A stretch of DNA of 64,000 nucleotides, from assembly GCF_021740465.1 (NCBI RefSeq), contig NZ_JAIOZR010000001.1, positions 1 through 64,000 on the forward strand. Direction: 5' to 3'. Made by a program: the position numbers and the translations under genes. The notes under the pieces are model-generated. The model was not told the origin of the DNA, ran no database searches, and worked only from the letters and a program-made list of their open reading frames with translations. This DNA comes from Chlorobium sp. (lineage in GTDB: Bacteria; Bacteroidota; Chlorobiia; Chlorobiales; Chlorobiaceae). Shown here piece by piece: positions 28,393-38,639 of this stretch. Position 1 is the first letter of the stretch. Every line of letters begins with the position of its first letter.

Positions 28393-29484
28393 ATGTCACA
28401 GACAACCGTAGCCCTTCTTTTCGGGGGAAAATCAACCGAGCATGAAATATCCATCATTTCGGCACGCTCGATTGCCCGGGCCATCAACCGCGAACACTAC
28501 CGCATTATCCCTTTCTATATCACCCGCGACGGCGAGTGGTATACCGGGGGGATCGCCGGAGAGATTCTTGATCTTGACCTTTCCTCGATCATGCGCAACA
28601 CATCACGGGAAGAGGCTGAGAATCTTCTGAAAAGAAAAGCTCTCGATTCAGGCCAGAAACCCTTCGATTTCAATTTCACGGACTCGGGTATCGATGTTGC
28701 CTTCATCGTCCTTCACGGAAGTTACGGAGAGGATGGCAGAATACAGGGATTTCTGGATACCGTAGGCATTCCCTATACCGGCTGTGGTGTATCGGCTTCT
28801 GCTTTGGCAATGGACAAGGCCCTGACAAAACTGTGCGCTGCCGCCGCAGGAGTAGCGACGGCTCCTTCGATTACCCTTTCCGCTCCGGACTACAAGGCCT
28901 CACCTGAAAGCACCCATGAACTGATTGCCCGGCAGTTCGGTTTCCCGGTTTTTGTCAAACCGGCAAGCCTGGGATCCTCGGTCGGCATATCGAAGGTGCA
29001 CCATGCCGGAGAACTCCTCCGGGCGCTGCAGATAGCCTTCGGGCTCGACCGCAAGGTGCTCGTCGAGGCTGCGGTTACCGGCAGGGAGATCGAGGTGGCC
29101 ATGCTCGGCAACGACCAGCCGTTGGCATCGGTTCCGGGAGAAATCCAGCCCGGCAGCGATTTTTACGATTTTCAGGACAAATACATCGGAAATACCGCAA
29201 AAACATTCATTCCTGCCCGTCTTCCAGATAAACTGCTCGAAGAGGTACGCCGGAGCGCCATCACCGTCTACAAGGCTCTCGGCTGCAAAGGAATGTCGAG
29301 GGTCGATTTTTTCGTAAACGAAAAGACCGGATCGATCGTCCTGAACGAAATAAACACCATCCCCGGATTTACCGATATCAGCATGTACCCGCAGCTTTTT
29401 GAAGCTTCAGGAATTGCCTTTTCCGAACTTATCGACAGGCTTCTGCAGTACGCCCTGGAAAAACCGGAATGGACGGGTAACTGA
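28393..29484 (+). CDS. ddl: D-alanine-D-alanine ligase
   Basis: Ddl joins two D-alanines with ATP for peptidoglycan precursors. The 363-residue ATP-grasp enzyme begins [19 protein letters not shown], has [55 protein letters not shown] and [20 protein letters not shown]. Length and blocks are those of the long (VanA-like/Ddl subtype with insert) form. The start at 28393 (AGATG) follows the family N-terminus. A TPR gene follows after 32 bases. Confidence 0.95.
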   Translation: MSQTTVALLFGGKSTEHEISIISARSIARAINREHYRIIPFYITRDGEWYTGGIAGEILDLDLSSIMRNTSREEAENLLKRKALDSGQKPFDFNFTDSGIDVAFIVLHGSYGEDGRIQGFLDTVGIPYTGCGVSASALAMDKALTKLCAAAAGVATAPSITLSAPDYKASPESTHELIARQFGFPVFVKPASLGSSVGISKVHHAGELLRALQIAFGLDRKVLVEAAVTGREIEVAMLGNDQPLASVPGEIQPGSDFYDFQDKYIGNTAKTFIPARLPDKLLEEVRRSAITVYKALGCKGMSRVDFFVNEKTGSIVLNEINTIPGFTDISMYPQLFEASGIAFSELIDRLLQYALEKPEWTGN

Positions 29485-29516
29485 GTGCGCAGCCTTTCAT
29501 TTTTAGCCTTTGAACC

Positions 29517-30092
29517 ATGCTTTCTGAACCTCATCTATTTTTCGCGGAGGTCTCTCTTGACCTCTCAAGAGGGGAATACCGGGCAGGGCTGAACAAACTC
29601 CAGCCTCTGCTGGAACGCTATCCGGACTCGTATCTGATCAACCTCCTTTTCGCAAGGGCCCTGAAAGGCCTGAAAAGCTACGGTGCAGCGCTGAGCCATT
29701 TCGAAAAGTGCTGCCATCTGGCACCGGCTAACCAGATCGCCTGGAAAGAACTGATTGAACTGCAAACACTTACCCCGCAGGAAAAAAACGGCTCAGAAGA
29801 AAATCTCTTCGATCCGGTAACCGACGAGCTTGAACAGCTCACGGCGGCCTTACAGGAATTTCAGCCGGACTGTTCGACGGAAAGTTTTGATCCGACCCCG
29901 ATTCTGGAACAGAAACAGCCCTTCCCCGATGATGCGACCATTGCCGTACCGACTGAAACCCTTGCCAACCTTTTTACGGAGCAGGGGGCCTATAAAAAAG
30001 CCATCAAGATCTATACCGCCCTTATCCAGCTGAAACCCGAACTGGCCGATCACTACCGTAGCAGAATCGACACCCTGCTCGAATATCTGTAG
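29517..30092 (+). CDS. Tetratricopeptide-repeat protein
   Basis: A 191-residue protein with two or three TPR-like helical hairpins near the N-terminus (residues 10-80) and one at the C-terminus (about 148-185), joined by an acidic, Gln- and Pro-containing linker. Hallmarks are YGAALSHFEKCCHLAP and YKKAIKIYTALIQLKPELADHY. There is no signal peptide. TPRs mediate protein contacts; no partner is evident. It lies between ddl and the exporter operon. Confidence 0.7.
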   Translation: MLSEPHLFFAEVSLDLSRGEYRAGLNKLQPLLERYPDSYLINLLFARALKGLKSYGAALSHFEKCCHLAPANQIAWKELIELQTLTPQEKNGSEENLFDPVTDELEQLTAALQEFQPDCSTESFDPTPILEQKQPFPDDATIAVPTETLANLFTEQGAYKKAIKIYTALIQLKPELADHYRSRIDTLLEYL

Positions 30093-30200
30093 ACGGGCTC
30101 CGTTGAATTGAGCAATTCATCTTCAGAAAATGAAACTATTTATATCCGATGAAACTTATGAGGTGAGTATCTGTTCGACCAGCAGGCAAATGAGGAAAAG

Positions 30201-31628
30201 ATGACCATCAAACGTTTACAGTCTCCCATATTGAATCACAGACAGCTTTTTGCTATCGTCACCACCTCGTTTCTGCTGCTTCTATCTTCCTACCCGCTGC
30301 TCGCAGAACCTCTGCAAAAGCGCCTCTCGCTCAAGGAATCCATATCGATTGCACTTGAAAACGCATCATCCCTGAAAAAAGCCGGTAATCTCACCCGCCT
30401 GCAAGGCGCTGACCTATTGCGGAGTTACGGAAGTTTTCTGCCGAAACTTTCGGTATCGGCGGGCTATGTCCCCTATTCGATCAGCCGTTCCTACAGCCAG
30501 TTCCCCACTGCCGGTACTGAAACCGTGAAACTGAAAAGCGAACGGGAAACGCTGGATCTGACGCTGACAACCAGCCTGAACCTGTTTAACGGATTCCGTG
30601 ATTATGCCTCATTGCAGGCTGCCCTGAAAAACGAGCAGAGTGCGGAATTTTCACTGTATAGAGCCCGCCAGGCCGTTGTATTCGATGTCACACAGCACTA
30701 CTGCCAGGTGCTGCTCAACCAGGAAATACTTGCAATTGCTCGTGAAAACCTGTTGACTGCAAAAGATCAGCTGAAACTCAGCCAGCGGCAGTTTGAGATC
30801 GGCCTGAAATCGATGCCCGACCTCTATCAGCAGCAGGCTGAAACTGCCAGCAGCGAGCTTGCCGTCAACAGGGCCGATGCACAGCTTGAACGAAGCCGGC
30901 TCGAACTCCTGCGGAGGCTGCGCATCGATCCCCGCACAAACCTCTCGCTTGAACCGCTCCCGAAAGAGACGCTTTCAGCCGAACCCCTGAAACCCGATAT
31001 CGACAGCCTTATCGACCTTGCCCTAAAAAACCGTACCGACCTGAAAAGCCAAAAACTCGAAGCCGATGCCGCAAGGTGGCAGATCCGTCAGGCAGCCTCA
31101 TCCTGGTACCCGAAGCTCGATCTGAATTTCAACGTCAGCACCAGCGGCGTGGAGTCGCTTCGCCAGACCTACAGCGGAACTCCTCCCCAGGAATACTCAT
31201 TCCCTCCGATGGCCGACCAGCTGGAGAACTCGGTAGGTTATTCAATTGTGCTGAACCTGAGCTGGGCAATCTTCGACGGCTTCCAGACCCGGTACAACGT
31301 CGAGCAGGCAAGGATCAACCATATCAACCAGAGGCTCGATTATGAGGACCTTCAGTCGGATATTGCTCTCGACCTGCAACAGGCGGTAGCTGAATATAAG
31401 GCAGCTGAAGCAAGCATCGAATCGGCAAAAGCCGGCCTCAAGGCAGCAAAAGCAGCATACGAGGGCATCAAAAGAAAATATGATCTTGGCGCATCAGGCT
31501 TTGTTGAGCTGAGCTCGGCCCGTGCTGCGCTGTTCAACGCCATGTCGACCCTCAGCCAGGCGACTTATAATCTTGTCCTGCAGAAAAACGTGCTCGACTT
31601 CACATCAGGAACTCTGTCAACCCAATGA
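30201..31628 (+). CDS. TolC-family outer membrane efflux protein
   Basis: A 475-residue protein with a signal peptide (FLLLLSSYPLLAEP, cleavage near residue 36) and the two OEP repeats of TolC-type channels at about residues 45-240 and 265-470. SISIALENASSLKKAGN, the alternating strand-coil pattern and the SLIDLALKNRTDLKSQKLEADAAR start of repeat 2 (cited in part) are typical. It would form the outer membrane exit duct. The adaptor gene follows after 20 bases, which supports a tripartite exporter. Confidence 0.9.
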   Translation: MTIKRLQSPILNHRQLFAIVTTSFLLLLSSYPLLAEPLQKRLSLKESISIALENASSLKKAGNLTRLQGADLLRSYGSFLPKLSVSAGYVPYSISRSYSQFPTAGTETVKLKSERETLDLTLTTSLNLFNGFRDYASLQAALKNEQSAEFSLYRARQAVVFDVTQHYCQVLLNQEILAIARENLLTAKDQLKLSQRQFEIGLKSMPDLYQQQAETASSELAVNRADAQLERSRLELLRRLRIDPRTNLSLEPLPKETLSAEPLKPDIDSLIDLALKNRTDLKSQKLEADAARWQIRQAASSWYPKLDLNFNVSTSGVESLRQTYSGTPPQEYSFPPMADQLENSVGYSIVLNLSWAIFDGFQTRYNVEQARINHINQRLDYEDLQSDIALDLQQAVAEYKAAEASIESAKAGLKAAKAAYEGIKRKYDLGASGFVELSSARAALFNAMSTLSQATYNLVLQKNVLDFTSGTLSTQ

Positions 31629-31648
31629 CCCTAAAGGTCTGACCGCTC

Positions 31649-32896
31649 ATGAAGAAAAAACAACCGCTACGAAACCGCAAATCCCTCCTGATCGTCATAC
31701 CGGTTCTCATTCTCGGCATTTCGCTACTGGTCACTTTTTTCATTTTCCGGGAAAAACCTGTTGAGGTCACCATCGATAAATCGTTCAGAAAAGAGGTGGT
31801 TCATCTGGTAACCGCTACAGGCAAGATCGAACCGGAGACCGATGTAGCCATGTCGCCGGACGTTTCCGGAGAAATTATCGAACTGCCCGTCAAGGACGGC
31901 CAGCAGGTCAAAAAAGGGGATCTGCTCTTCAAGATACAGCCTGATGTGTATATCAACCAGGTCGAGCAGAGCCGGGCACAGCTTAACCTTGCAAAATCGC
32001 AGAGCCTCGAGGCAAAGTCAAGAAAGATCAAGGCTGAAGATGATTTCAGGAAAGCCTCCCTGCTCTTCAGGGAAAAACTTATCTCCCAGACCGACTTCCT
32101 TGCCGCAAAAACCAATGCGGAAGCGGCCAGAGCCTCCTGGGAAGCATCAAACTATTCCATCGAACAGTACCGAAGCCTTCTTGACCAGAATGAGGAACGC
32201 ATGAAAAAAACCGTCGTTCGGGCGCCGATCGACGGCACCATCATCAAGCTGAACAACAAAAGTGGCGAACGTGTCGTCGGAACGGGACAGTTTCCCGGAA
32301 CCGAAGTACTCCGTCTTGCAAACCTCGACAGTATGCAGGTAGAGGTTGAAGTCAATGAAAACGACATCGTCAATGTCAGAAAAGGCAATCCGGTCACTAT
32401 TACCGTCGATGCTTTCGGAGAACGCGTATTCAGGGGAATCGTGCACGAAATATCGAATTCTGCGGTCTCGCAGGCTGCCGGCACTCAGGAGGAGGTCACG
32501 AATTTTTCGGTCAAAATCCGCATTCTCAACCACATGCGCCTGCTTAAACCTGGTATGAGCGCAACCGCCGACATCGAGTCCATACGCGTCAGAAACGCGC
32601 TCGTCGTTCCCATTCAGTGCGTAACGGTGAGAACACCGGAGGGATCACGAACCGCACAGAAAGATTCAGCCAACCCCGACAAAAAACAGACCCGAGAAGC
32701 CGAAAGCGTCGAAGGCGTTTTTGTGGTGGAGAACGGAAAAGCGCGCTTCCGCAAGGTAAAGACCGGTACGACCGACAACACCCACATCATTATCCTCACC
32801 GGCCTAAAAGCCGGTGAGGATGTGATATCAGGCAGCTATAGCGCGATCACCACCCTGCTTTACGACGGGTGCAGCATCAAAATCCCGAAACGGTAA
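31649..32896 (+). CDS. Periplasmic adaptor (MacA/HlyD-type) of the exporter
   Basis: A 415-residue membrane fusion protein. An N-terminal anchor (residues 13-33) precedes a barrel-sandwich lipoyl motif (VSGEIIELPVKDGQQVKKGDLLFKI, cited in part), a coiled-coil hairpin at about residues 100-180, the lipoyl return KKTVVRAPIDGTIIKL and a beta-barrel with a C-terminal membrane-proximal domain. MacA relatives bridge a MacB ABC transporter and TolC. The family context is the TolC gene upstream and the ABC ATPase gene 9 bases downstream. Confidence 0.9.
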   Translation: MKKKQPLRNRKSLLIVIPVLILGISLLVTFFIFREKPVEVTIDKSFRKEVVHLVTATGKIEPETDVAMSPDVSGEIIELPVKDGQQVKKGDLLFKIQPDVYINQVEQSRAQLNLAKSQSLEAKSRKIKAEDDFRKASLLFREKLISQTDFLAAKTNAEAARASWEASNYSIEQYRSLLDQNEERMKKTVVRAPIDGTIIKLNNKSGERVVGTGQFPGTEVLRLANLDSMQVEVEVNENDIVNVRKGNPVTITVDAFGERVFRGIVHEISNSAVSQAAGTQEEVTNFSVKIRILNHMRLLKPGMSATADIESIRVRNALVVPIQCVTVRTPEGSRTAQKDSANPDKKQTREAESVEGVFVVENGKARFRKVKTGTTDNTHIIILTGLKAGEDVISGSYSAITTLLYDGCSIKIPKR

Positions 32897-32905
32897 ACAG
32901 GCAAG

Positions 32906-33592
32906 ATGGAACCCGTCATCATCCGCATGGCATCACTCTGCCGGCACTACGAAATGGGAGAGCAGATCGTCAGGGCGCTCGAATCTATCGACCTTGAGTT
33001 CCGGAGGAACGACTATGCCGCGATCATGGGCCCTTCGGGCAGCGGTAAATCGACGCTCATGAACATTATAGGATGCCTGGACACGCCGACATCGGGCATC
33101 TATGAACTCAACGGCACCAATGTCGCCGAAATGGATGACGATGAGCTGGCCAGGGTGAGAAACCGGGAAATCGGCTTTGTCTTTCAGACCTTCAATCTGC
33201 TGCCGCGCATGAACTGTCTGAAAAACGTCGAACTGCCGCTGATCTACGCCGGCGTTCCTCCCGATGAGCGTCAGGAACGTGCCGAACAGGCGCTGCTCAG
33301 CGTCGGGCTCGGCGACCGGATTCTGCACAAGCCGTCGGAATTGTCGGGAGGACAGATCCAGCGCGTGGCCATAGCAAGGGCACTGGTAAACAAACCCTCC
33401 ATCATTCTTGCCGACGAGCCGACAGGCAACCTCGACACCGCGACAAGCCACGATATCATGGATATGTTCGGCAGGCTTTCCGATTTGGGCAACACCATCA
33501 TCCTCATCACTCATGAAGAGGACATCGCCCGCTTTACCCGCAGGATTATCCGCCTTCGGGACGGCAGAATCGAAAGCGATGCAAAGCGATGA
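32906..33592 (+). CDS. ABC transporter ATPase, MacB/LolD type
   Basis: A 228-residue ABC ATPase. Walker A is GPSGSGKST near residue 42, the Q-loop [12 protein letters not shown], the signature [15 protein letters not shown], Walker [13 protein letters not shown] and the switch His in [10 protein letters not shown]. The [22 protein letters not shown] segment marks the LolD/MacB/FtsE group. It stops inside the first codon of the permease gene (ATGA), so it should be translationally coupled to it. Confidence 0.93.
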   Translation: MEPVIIRMASLCRHYEMGEQIVRALESIDLEFRRNDYAAIMGPSGSGKSTLMNIIGCLDTPTSGIYELNGTNVAEMDDDELARVRNREIGFVFQTFNLLPRMNCLKNVELPLIYAGVPPDERQERAEQALLSVGLGDRILHKPSELSGGQIQRVAIARALVNKPSIILADEPTGNLDTATSHDIMDMFGRLSDLGNTIILITHEEDIARFTRRIIRLRDGRIESDAKR

Positions 33593-34854
33593 AAGAGAAC
33601 CTGCAGCAGTTCCGGTATGAAACCGCAGAAAGCCTGAAAATCGCGCTTTTTCAGATCAACTCGAACAAAATCCGATCGTTTCTTACCGCGCTCGGGGTCA
33701 TTATAGGCATTGTCTCCATCACCATGATGGGCACTGCCATCAACGGCATCGACATGGGCTTTGAAAAAAGCCTTTCCATGATCGGCTACGATGTGATCTA
33801 TGTACAGAAAAGCTCCTGGAGCACCATGGGCGAGTGGTGGCGCTACCGCAACCGTCCGGATCTGAAAACGGAATATGCAACCAGGATCAACCGCATCATT
33901 GCCGATAACCCCGATACGGAGCTGCTCATAGCCGTACCGCAGATGTCGACCTATCAGGCAACGGCCGGCTACAAGGAGCGGGTACTCGAACAGATTTTCT
34001 CGCTCGGCACCAACCACGAATATCTGAAAACCGCATCCGGAGATCTTGCCGCCGGACGGTTCTTCACACCCGGGGAATCCGCCGGCAGTGAAATGGTCTG
34101 CGTGGTAGGAGACGACATCGCCTCGGGCCTCTTTGCGAATGAAAACGCTCTCGGAAAATCCATAAGCCTTAAAAACCGCAAGTTCCGTATCGTCGGGGTT
34201 TTCAAAAAACAGGGCAAGTTTCTCGGCCTCTTCAGCTTCGACAATCAGGTGATCATGCCGCTTGGCGCCTTTGAAAAGGTTTATGGGCGAAACATGTTCG
34301 TAACCATTCGGGTTAAAATCAAGGACCAGGAGCGAATTGCCGAAGCCAAGGAGGAACTGCTCGGCCTGATGCGCAGGATACGCAGAATAACACCCGGAAA
34401 AGAGGAAAATTTTTCCATCAACGAACAGAAAGCCTTCAAAAGCCAGCTTGACCCGATCAAGAACGGCATTGCTGCAGCCGGCATCTTCATTACCGGCATG
34501 TCGCTCTTTGTAGGTGCTATCGGTATCATGAACATCACCTTCGTCAGCGTAAGGGAGAGGACCCGGGAGATCGGCCTGCGGAAGGCTCTCGGAGCCAAAC
34601 GGCGAACCATACTGCTGCAGTTTCTCATCGAATCTGTCATGATCTGCCTCCTGGGAGGAGTTGTCGGCATGGTAACCGCCCTCTCCATCACCTTCATCAT
34701 CGAAAAAGCCATTCCCGACTTTCCGGTACAGTTTTCGTTCACCCTGGTACTTGCCAGTCTCGGCGTTTCGGTGCTTACCGGCATCGTTTCCGGCCTGGCT
34801 CCCGCGGTGAACGCCTCTAAACTCGACCCTGCTGATTCGCTGCGCTATGAGTAG
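33589..34854 (+). CDS. MacB-type ABC transporter permease 1
   Basis: A 421-residue permease with one N-terminal and three C-terminal membrane segments and a large periplasmic MacB_PCD domain at about residues 55-260. The C-terminal FtsX domain is marked by [28 protein letters not shown] (cited in part). It partners the ATPase before it and may form a heterodimer with the second permease, which overlaps its last 8 bases. Confidence 0.9.
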   Translation: MKENLQQFRYETAESLKIALFQINSNKIRSFLTALGVIIGIVSITMMGTAINGIDMGFEKSLSMIGYDVIYVQKSSWSTMGEWWRYRNRPDLKTEYATRINRIIADNPDTELLIAVPQMSTYQATAGYKERVLEQIFSLGTNHEYLKTASGDLAAGRFFTPGESAGSEMVCVVGDDIASGLFANENALGKSISLKNRKFRIVGVFKKQGKFLGLFSFDNQVIMPLGAFEKVYGRNMFVTIRVKIKDQERIAEAKEELLGLMRRIRRITPGKEENFSINEQKAFKSQLDPIKNGIAAAGIFITGMSLFVGAIGIMNITFVSVRERTREIGLRKALGAKRRTILLQFLIESVMICLLGGVVGMVTALSITFIIEKAIPDFPVQFSFTLVLASLGVSVLTGIVSGLAPAVNASKLDPADSLRYE

Positions 34855-36100
34855 AAACAAAACCATACAGCCCAGGGATGTGTTTCTGCAGGCGCTCTCA
34901 TCCCTTGCAGTCAACCGCCTCCGCTCCTGGCTTACCACCATGGGGGTCGCCGTCGGAGTGTTTTCGATTATTGCCGTCATGACCGCGCTTGACGCCATCG
35001 ACAAGAGTGTCGAATCGGGACTCACCAGCCTCGGTGCGAACACCTTCCAGATCCAGAAATATCCTGCAACGGTTTTCGGAGGGGGACACAGCCGGAACCG
35101 TTATGCGAACCGGGAGGACATCACCTATAAGCAAGGGCTGTTTTTCCGCAAAATCATGGAATCGAAAGCAAGGAACATCGGCTTCATCATAACCTCGGCG
35201 GCAAACCAGGCCCGGTACGCCAACCGTTCTACCAACCCGGACGTGACCATGACCGGAGGCGACGAAAATTTTGCGCCGGCGAACGGCTTCATCCTCAGAA
35301 CCGGTAGAAACCTCAGCGGCAGCGATATCCAGTATGCCCGGAATATTGCGGTTCTGGGCGGAGAACTGGCCGAAAAACTCTTTCCTGCCGGAGAGAATCC
35401 ACTGAACAAAACGATACGGGTCAACGGGCAGGTCTATACGGTAGCCGGTGTATTTGAAAAAAAAGGAGCCGCATTCGGTCAGAGCCAGGATAACATCGTG
35501 GTCATTCCCATCACCCGCTACCTCGACCATATCAACGAAAAAAGCACACTCAGCATAACCATTGAAGCCTTTTCGCAGGAGGAGTACCGGAAAACCATCG
35601 ACCAGGCCGTAGGCGCCATGCGTCTTGCAAGAGGACTTACCATTCAGGAACCCAACGATTTCGAGATAAGAACCAACGACTCCCTGATCGATTCGTTCCG
35701 CGACATTCAGCGCATCATCAGCATCGGGGCATTCATCATCAGCTTCATGGCGCTGCTCACCGCAGGGGTGGGTATCATGAACATCATGCTGGTCAGCGTA
35801 ACCGAAAGAACCAGGGAGATCGGCATCCGCAAGTCAATCGGCGCACCCCGCACAAGCATCCGCAACCAGTTTCTGCTCGAAGCCCTTACTCTTTCCCTGA
35901 CGGGAGGCTTCATCGGCATTATCGCCGGAATCGGCGCAGGAAATATCATTGCCGCAAACCTCAACCTTCCGCTCATCTTTCCCCTGCTCTGGATAAGCGT
36001 GTCGCTCGTGGTCTGCTCGATTATCGGCATGGCGTTTGGCATCTTTCCGGCATGGAAGGCCGCCGGTCTCGATCCCGTAGAAGCACTCCGCCCGAAATAA
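34847..36100 (+). CDS. MacB-type ABC transporter permease 2
   Basis: A 417-residue permease of the same architecture: N-terminal membrane segment, MacB_PCD domain and FtsX domain with GIMNIMLVSVTERTREIGIRKSIGAPR (cited in part). It differs clearly from permease 1 in the periplasmic part, so the two are not a recent duplication. It is the last gene of the operon and ends 29 bases before a convergent unknown gene. Confidence 0.9.
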   Translation: MSRNKTIQPRDVFLQALSSLAVNRLRSWLTTMGVAVGVFSIIAVMTALDAIDKSVESGLTSLGANTFQIQKYPATVFGGGHSRNRYANREDITYKQGLFFRKIMESKARNIGFIITSAANQARYANRSTNPDVTMTGGDENFAPANGFILRTGRNLSGSDIQYARNIAVLGGELAEKLFPAGENPLNKTIRVNGQVYTVAGVFEKKGAAFGQSQDNIVVIPITRYLDHINEKSTLSITIEAFSQEEYRKTIDQAVGAMRLARGLTIQEPNDFEIRTNDSLIDSFRDIQRIISIGAFIISFMALLTAGVGIMNIMLVSVTERTREIGIRKSIGAPRTSIRNQFLLEALTLSLTGGFIGIIAGIGAGNIIAANLNLPLIFPLLWISVSLVVCSIIGMAFGIFPAWKAAGLDPVEALRPK

Positions 36101-36117
36101 GCCCGACACTCGGGCTG
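36101..36117. terminator. Hairpin between convergent genes
   Basis: AGCCCGA-CAC-TCGGGCT is a perfect 7-bp stem with a 3-base loop right after the permease stop codon. It has no T run on either side, so it may be only a partial terminator. Confidence 0.45.
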
Positions 36118-36129
36118 TCGGCAGAACCT

Positions 36130-37074
36130 TCACCCGCCGCCAAGATTGCGGGAGAGAGCGCCCGCCGCCATGGTGAGGGAGCGAAGAGGGTCGCCCTCTT
36201 GTGCAGCCATGCCGAGAAGCTGCCGTTCAATGGCCGATCCCCTGCAGAAAGAGCCTTCGGCAGCCTCCCATGCCGGAAGCACCTCCCGCTCTATCCAGGC
36301 CCACCGGTCTTTCTCGACCGTAATGCTCCGCAGACCGGCGGCGGTTTCGAGGAAACCGGCAAAACCCGCGAACGAAGCCTTCCGGAACCGGCCCTCTTCG
36401 GTTCCGCACGAAAAATCGAGTTCGCTGCCGAACGAAACCACGATGCTTCCTGCAGGCGATACGGTTTCGAAGAGCGGTTGAAGGGTATGCTGCTGTTCAT
36501 GCCGCAGCAGCAGGATGTTTCCCTCCCTGATAAGGCTGCGAGCCACCATGCTGCCGTGATTCGCCGCAAGCTCCCGCCGTCCCTCGTCGATCAGGCGAAA
36601 TCCTTGAAGCATGAACGACTCGTCCGCACTGAAGCACCCAGCCTCGACCTCATCGATGCCTCCGTGCAGGTAAGCCGCATGAGCCCAGGCGATGTCACGG
36701 TAGATGCTGTTGTTTCCCCTTCGTATGACATCAAAATCGGAAAATAGCAGCCGGTCGGCCGCAAACGTATGGAGAGACGAAGCGAAAAATATCGGAGTCC
36801 GCAAGAGTGCACCGATAAGCTCGCCAATACCGGCATTCGCTCCCCCTTTTTGCTGCACGTCCATCGAAGGAGCCTGCATTAGTTCGAACATGATGAGAGC
36901 AAGACCTACCTGCCTCGATGCAAACGCGGCCATTCCCGCCCACTTGAACAGTTCTGGCTTTTCAAGATACCATGTTGCATAACCGGAGGTAATGGCCAGA
37001 TTGCGTGCAACCGCCTGCGCTTCCACCGGAAGCCGCTCTTCGAGCATTGCGCTCCAGACCTCTCGTTCGGGCAT
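36130..37074 (-). CDS. Protein of unknown function, weakly DUF2515-like
   Basis: A 314-residue soluble protein without signal peptide or clear membrane segments. NLAITSGYATWYLEKPELFKWAGMAAFASRQVG (cited in part) and HEQQHTLQPLF recall the pattern of DUF2515 (Bacillus YppC), but this is a weak match and no function follows. GGGAGG lies 8 bases before the ATG at 37074, which fixes the start; the frame stays open upstream to 37191 without a ribosome site. It is convergent with the exporter operon and divergent from the OmpA gene. Confidence 0.6.
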   Translation of the reverse strand: MPEREVWSAMLEERLPVEAQAVARNLAITSGYATWYLEKPELFKWAGMAAFASRQVGLALIMFELMQAPSMDVQQKGGANAGIGELIGALLRTPIFFASSLHTFAADRLLFSDFDVIRRGNNSIYRDIAWAHAAYLHGGIDEVEAGCFSADESFMLQGFRLIDEGRRELAANHGSMVARSLIREGNILLLRHEQQHTLQPLFETVSPAGSIVVSFGSELDFSCGTEEGRFRKASFAGFAGFLETAAGLRSITVEKDRWAWIEREVLPAWEAAEGSFCRGSAIERQLLGMAAQEGDPLRSLTMAAGALSRNLGGG

Positions 37075-37404
37075 AAGAAATCCTCCCATTCGATTTGTGA
37101 GACTCGTTCCATTCCGGAAAAGAACGAAATCCCCCTGTAAAAAATTTGCTGCGAATGTGTATGCAAAGCGTCGCAGAGCTGCAGCGGGCACTATAATAAC
37201 CCGGCGAAAAAAACCGGCCCTCCAGGGGACTTTCTTGAGGGATCGGGGAACTTAAGAACAGATGCAGGTATTTTATAACATCATCGCTGATAATACACTT
37301 AGCTGAATCTATATCATTGATGTATTCCGCTTCCCGGAAATGAATGCTTTTGCACTGATTTTTTTCATGACCGCTCAGCTCCAACTGTTAAACACATCGA
37401 AACC
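37075..37404. other. Spacer between divergent genes
   Basis: About 330 bases with no recognisable gene, RNA gene or repeat. It must contain the promoters of the unknown gene on the minus strand and the OmpA-family gene on the plus strand. Confidence 0.5.
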
Positions 37405-38094
37405 ATGACACATCTGCAAAAACTGACCAAACCGGTAGCCCTGCTTCTGATTATTGCCATGACTTCCCTCACCTGGGGATGCGAGAGCACGACAAATGCC
37501 GGCCGTGGAGCCGGGTACGGCGCTGCCGCAGGCGGCCTGCTCGGCGGCATTATCGGCAGCAAATCGGGAAGCTGGGCCAAAGGAGCTATTCTTGGCGCGG
37601 TTATTGGCGGCGCTGCCGGTGCTCTTATCGGCAACTATATGGACAAGCAGGCTGCCGAAATCGACAGGAATGTCGAGGGAGCAACCGTGGAACGTGTAGG
37701 CGAAGGCATCCGGGTCGTGTTCGATTCAGGGATTCTTTTCTCCACCGCATCATCGACCGTAACCTCCACCAGCCGGTACAATCTCGAGAAGCTCGCACGA
37801 ATTCTCAACAACTATGACGACACCAATGTGGTGATCGAGGGCCACACCGACAGCATCGGCAACGAACAGAGCAACCAGATTCTCTCCGAGCGCCGCGCAG
37901 ATGCGGTTTCGAACCTTCTGAGGGCATATGGAGTTTCAGGCAACAGGCTCTCAGCTGTAGGTTTCGGTGAAACCAGACCGGTTGCCACCAACGAAACCGA
38001 GTCCGGCCGCCGCCTGAACCGCCGCGTTGAAATCCTTATTTACGCCAACAACGAACTGAAACGGCAGGCACAATCCGGAGAACTGAGGATGTAA
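37405..38094 (+). CDS. OmpA-family lipoprotein with glycine-zipper
   Basis: A 229-residue outer-membrane-type lipoprotein. The signal ends in SLTWGC (Cys26), then a glycine-zipper membrane segment (GAAAGGLLGGIIG and AVIGGAAGALIG, residues 38-76) precedes an OmpA C-terminal peptidoglycan-binding domain at about residues 105-215, with VVIEGHTDSIGNEQSNQILSERRAD (cited in part), FGETRPVATNETESGRRLNRRVEI. The domain should bind diaminopimelate of peptidoglycan through the Asp and Arg residues. It resembles the Pal/YiaD group. A strong terminator follows. Confidence 0.9.
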   Translation: MTHLQKLTKPVALLLIIAMTSLTWGCESTTNAGRGAGYGAAAGGLLGGIIGSKSGSWAKGAILGAVIGGAAGALIGNYMDKQAAEIDRNVEGATVERVGEGIRVVFDSGILFSTASSTVTSTSRYNLEKLARILNNYDDTNVVIEGHTDSIGNEQSNQILSERRADAVSNLLRAYGVSGNRLSAVGFGETRPVATNETESGRRLNRRVEILIYANNELKRQAQSGELRM

Positions 38095-38129
38095 GCCTCT
38101 CTCAGGCGCCGATGGCTACCTTAACCATC

Positions 38130-38167
38130 AAAGCCTGAACGTCCGGCCGGACGTTCAGGCTTTTTTT
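38130..38167 (+). terminator. Strong rho-independent terminator after the OmpA gene
   Basis: A near-perfect palindrome (AAGCCTGAACGTCC/GGACGTTCAGGCTT) with a minimal loop is followed by seven T. It is one of the clearest terminators in the window. Confidence 0.85.
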
Positions 38168-38238
38168 ATTGCCGAAAAAAAAACTCGGGCTATATTTGGG
38201 GCAAATCGACTCTGCCGTTTCCAACAACATTTATCACC

Positions 38239-38631
38239 ATGCTATTCAACAATCCTGAAGAAGTGCTGTTCCAGTGGGTTTCTCGGGTATGCTGCGGAAA
38301 CCCTGATGACATAGCGGCCCTTTACCATGAACATGCCGTGCTGATTCCAACCTTTTCTCCCCATACGGTAACCTCCCATGAAGGGATAAAAGGCTATTTC
38401 GAACAGCTTGCGACCAGAGACGGCCTTGGTGTAAGGCTCCACAACAAAGCCCTCAGAAAACAACCCCTGAGTGAAACCCTGCATACCCTTAGCGGTATCT
38501 ACTCCTTTGAATTCGAAGTCGATCAGGTGCTGCTGAGTTTTCCTTCCCGGTTCAGCTTCGTTATCGATATCGCCTGCGAAAAACCTATAGTACACCACCA
38601 CTCCTCTCAGGTACCAAGAAACCTGTCATAA
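38239..38631 (+). CDS. NTF2-like/SnoaL-fold protein
   Basis: A 130-residue single-domain protein of the NTF2-like superfamily (CaMKII-association/SgcJ type). Typical features are the N-terminal helix with W-x-x-x, the ALYHEHAVLIPT strand, EGIKGYFEQLA and the C-terminal IVHHHSSQVP, which recurs in this group. Such proteins are often ligand-binding or enzymatic, but no specific role is inferred. It stands alone with terminators on both sides. Confidence 0.7.
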   Translation: MLFNNPEEVLFQWVSRVCCGNPDDIAALYHEHAVLIPTFSPHTVTSHEGIKGYFEQLATRDGLGVRLHNKALRKQPLSETLHTLSGIYSFEFEVDQVLLSFPSRFSFVIDIACEKPIVHHHSSQVPRNLS

Positions 38632-38639
38632 ACAGACAA

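Noticed and set aside
33511-35043. A 510-codon open frame on the minus strand opposite the two permeases
   Set aside because: The plus strand carries two complete MacB-type permeases with FtsX motifs; the antisense product is low in structure and matches nothing.
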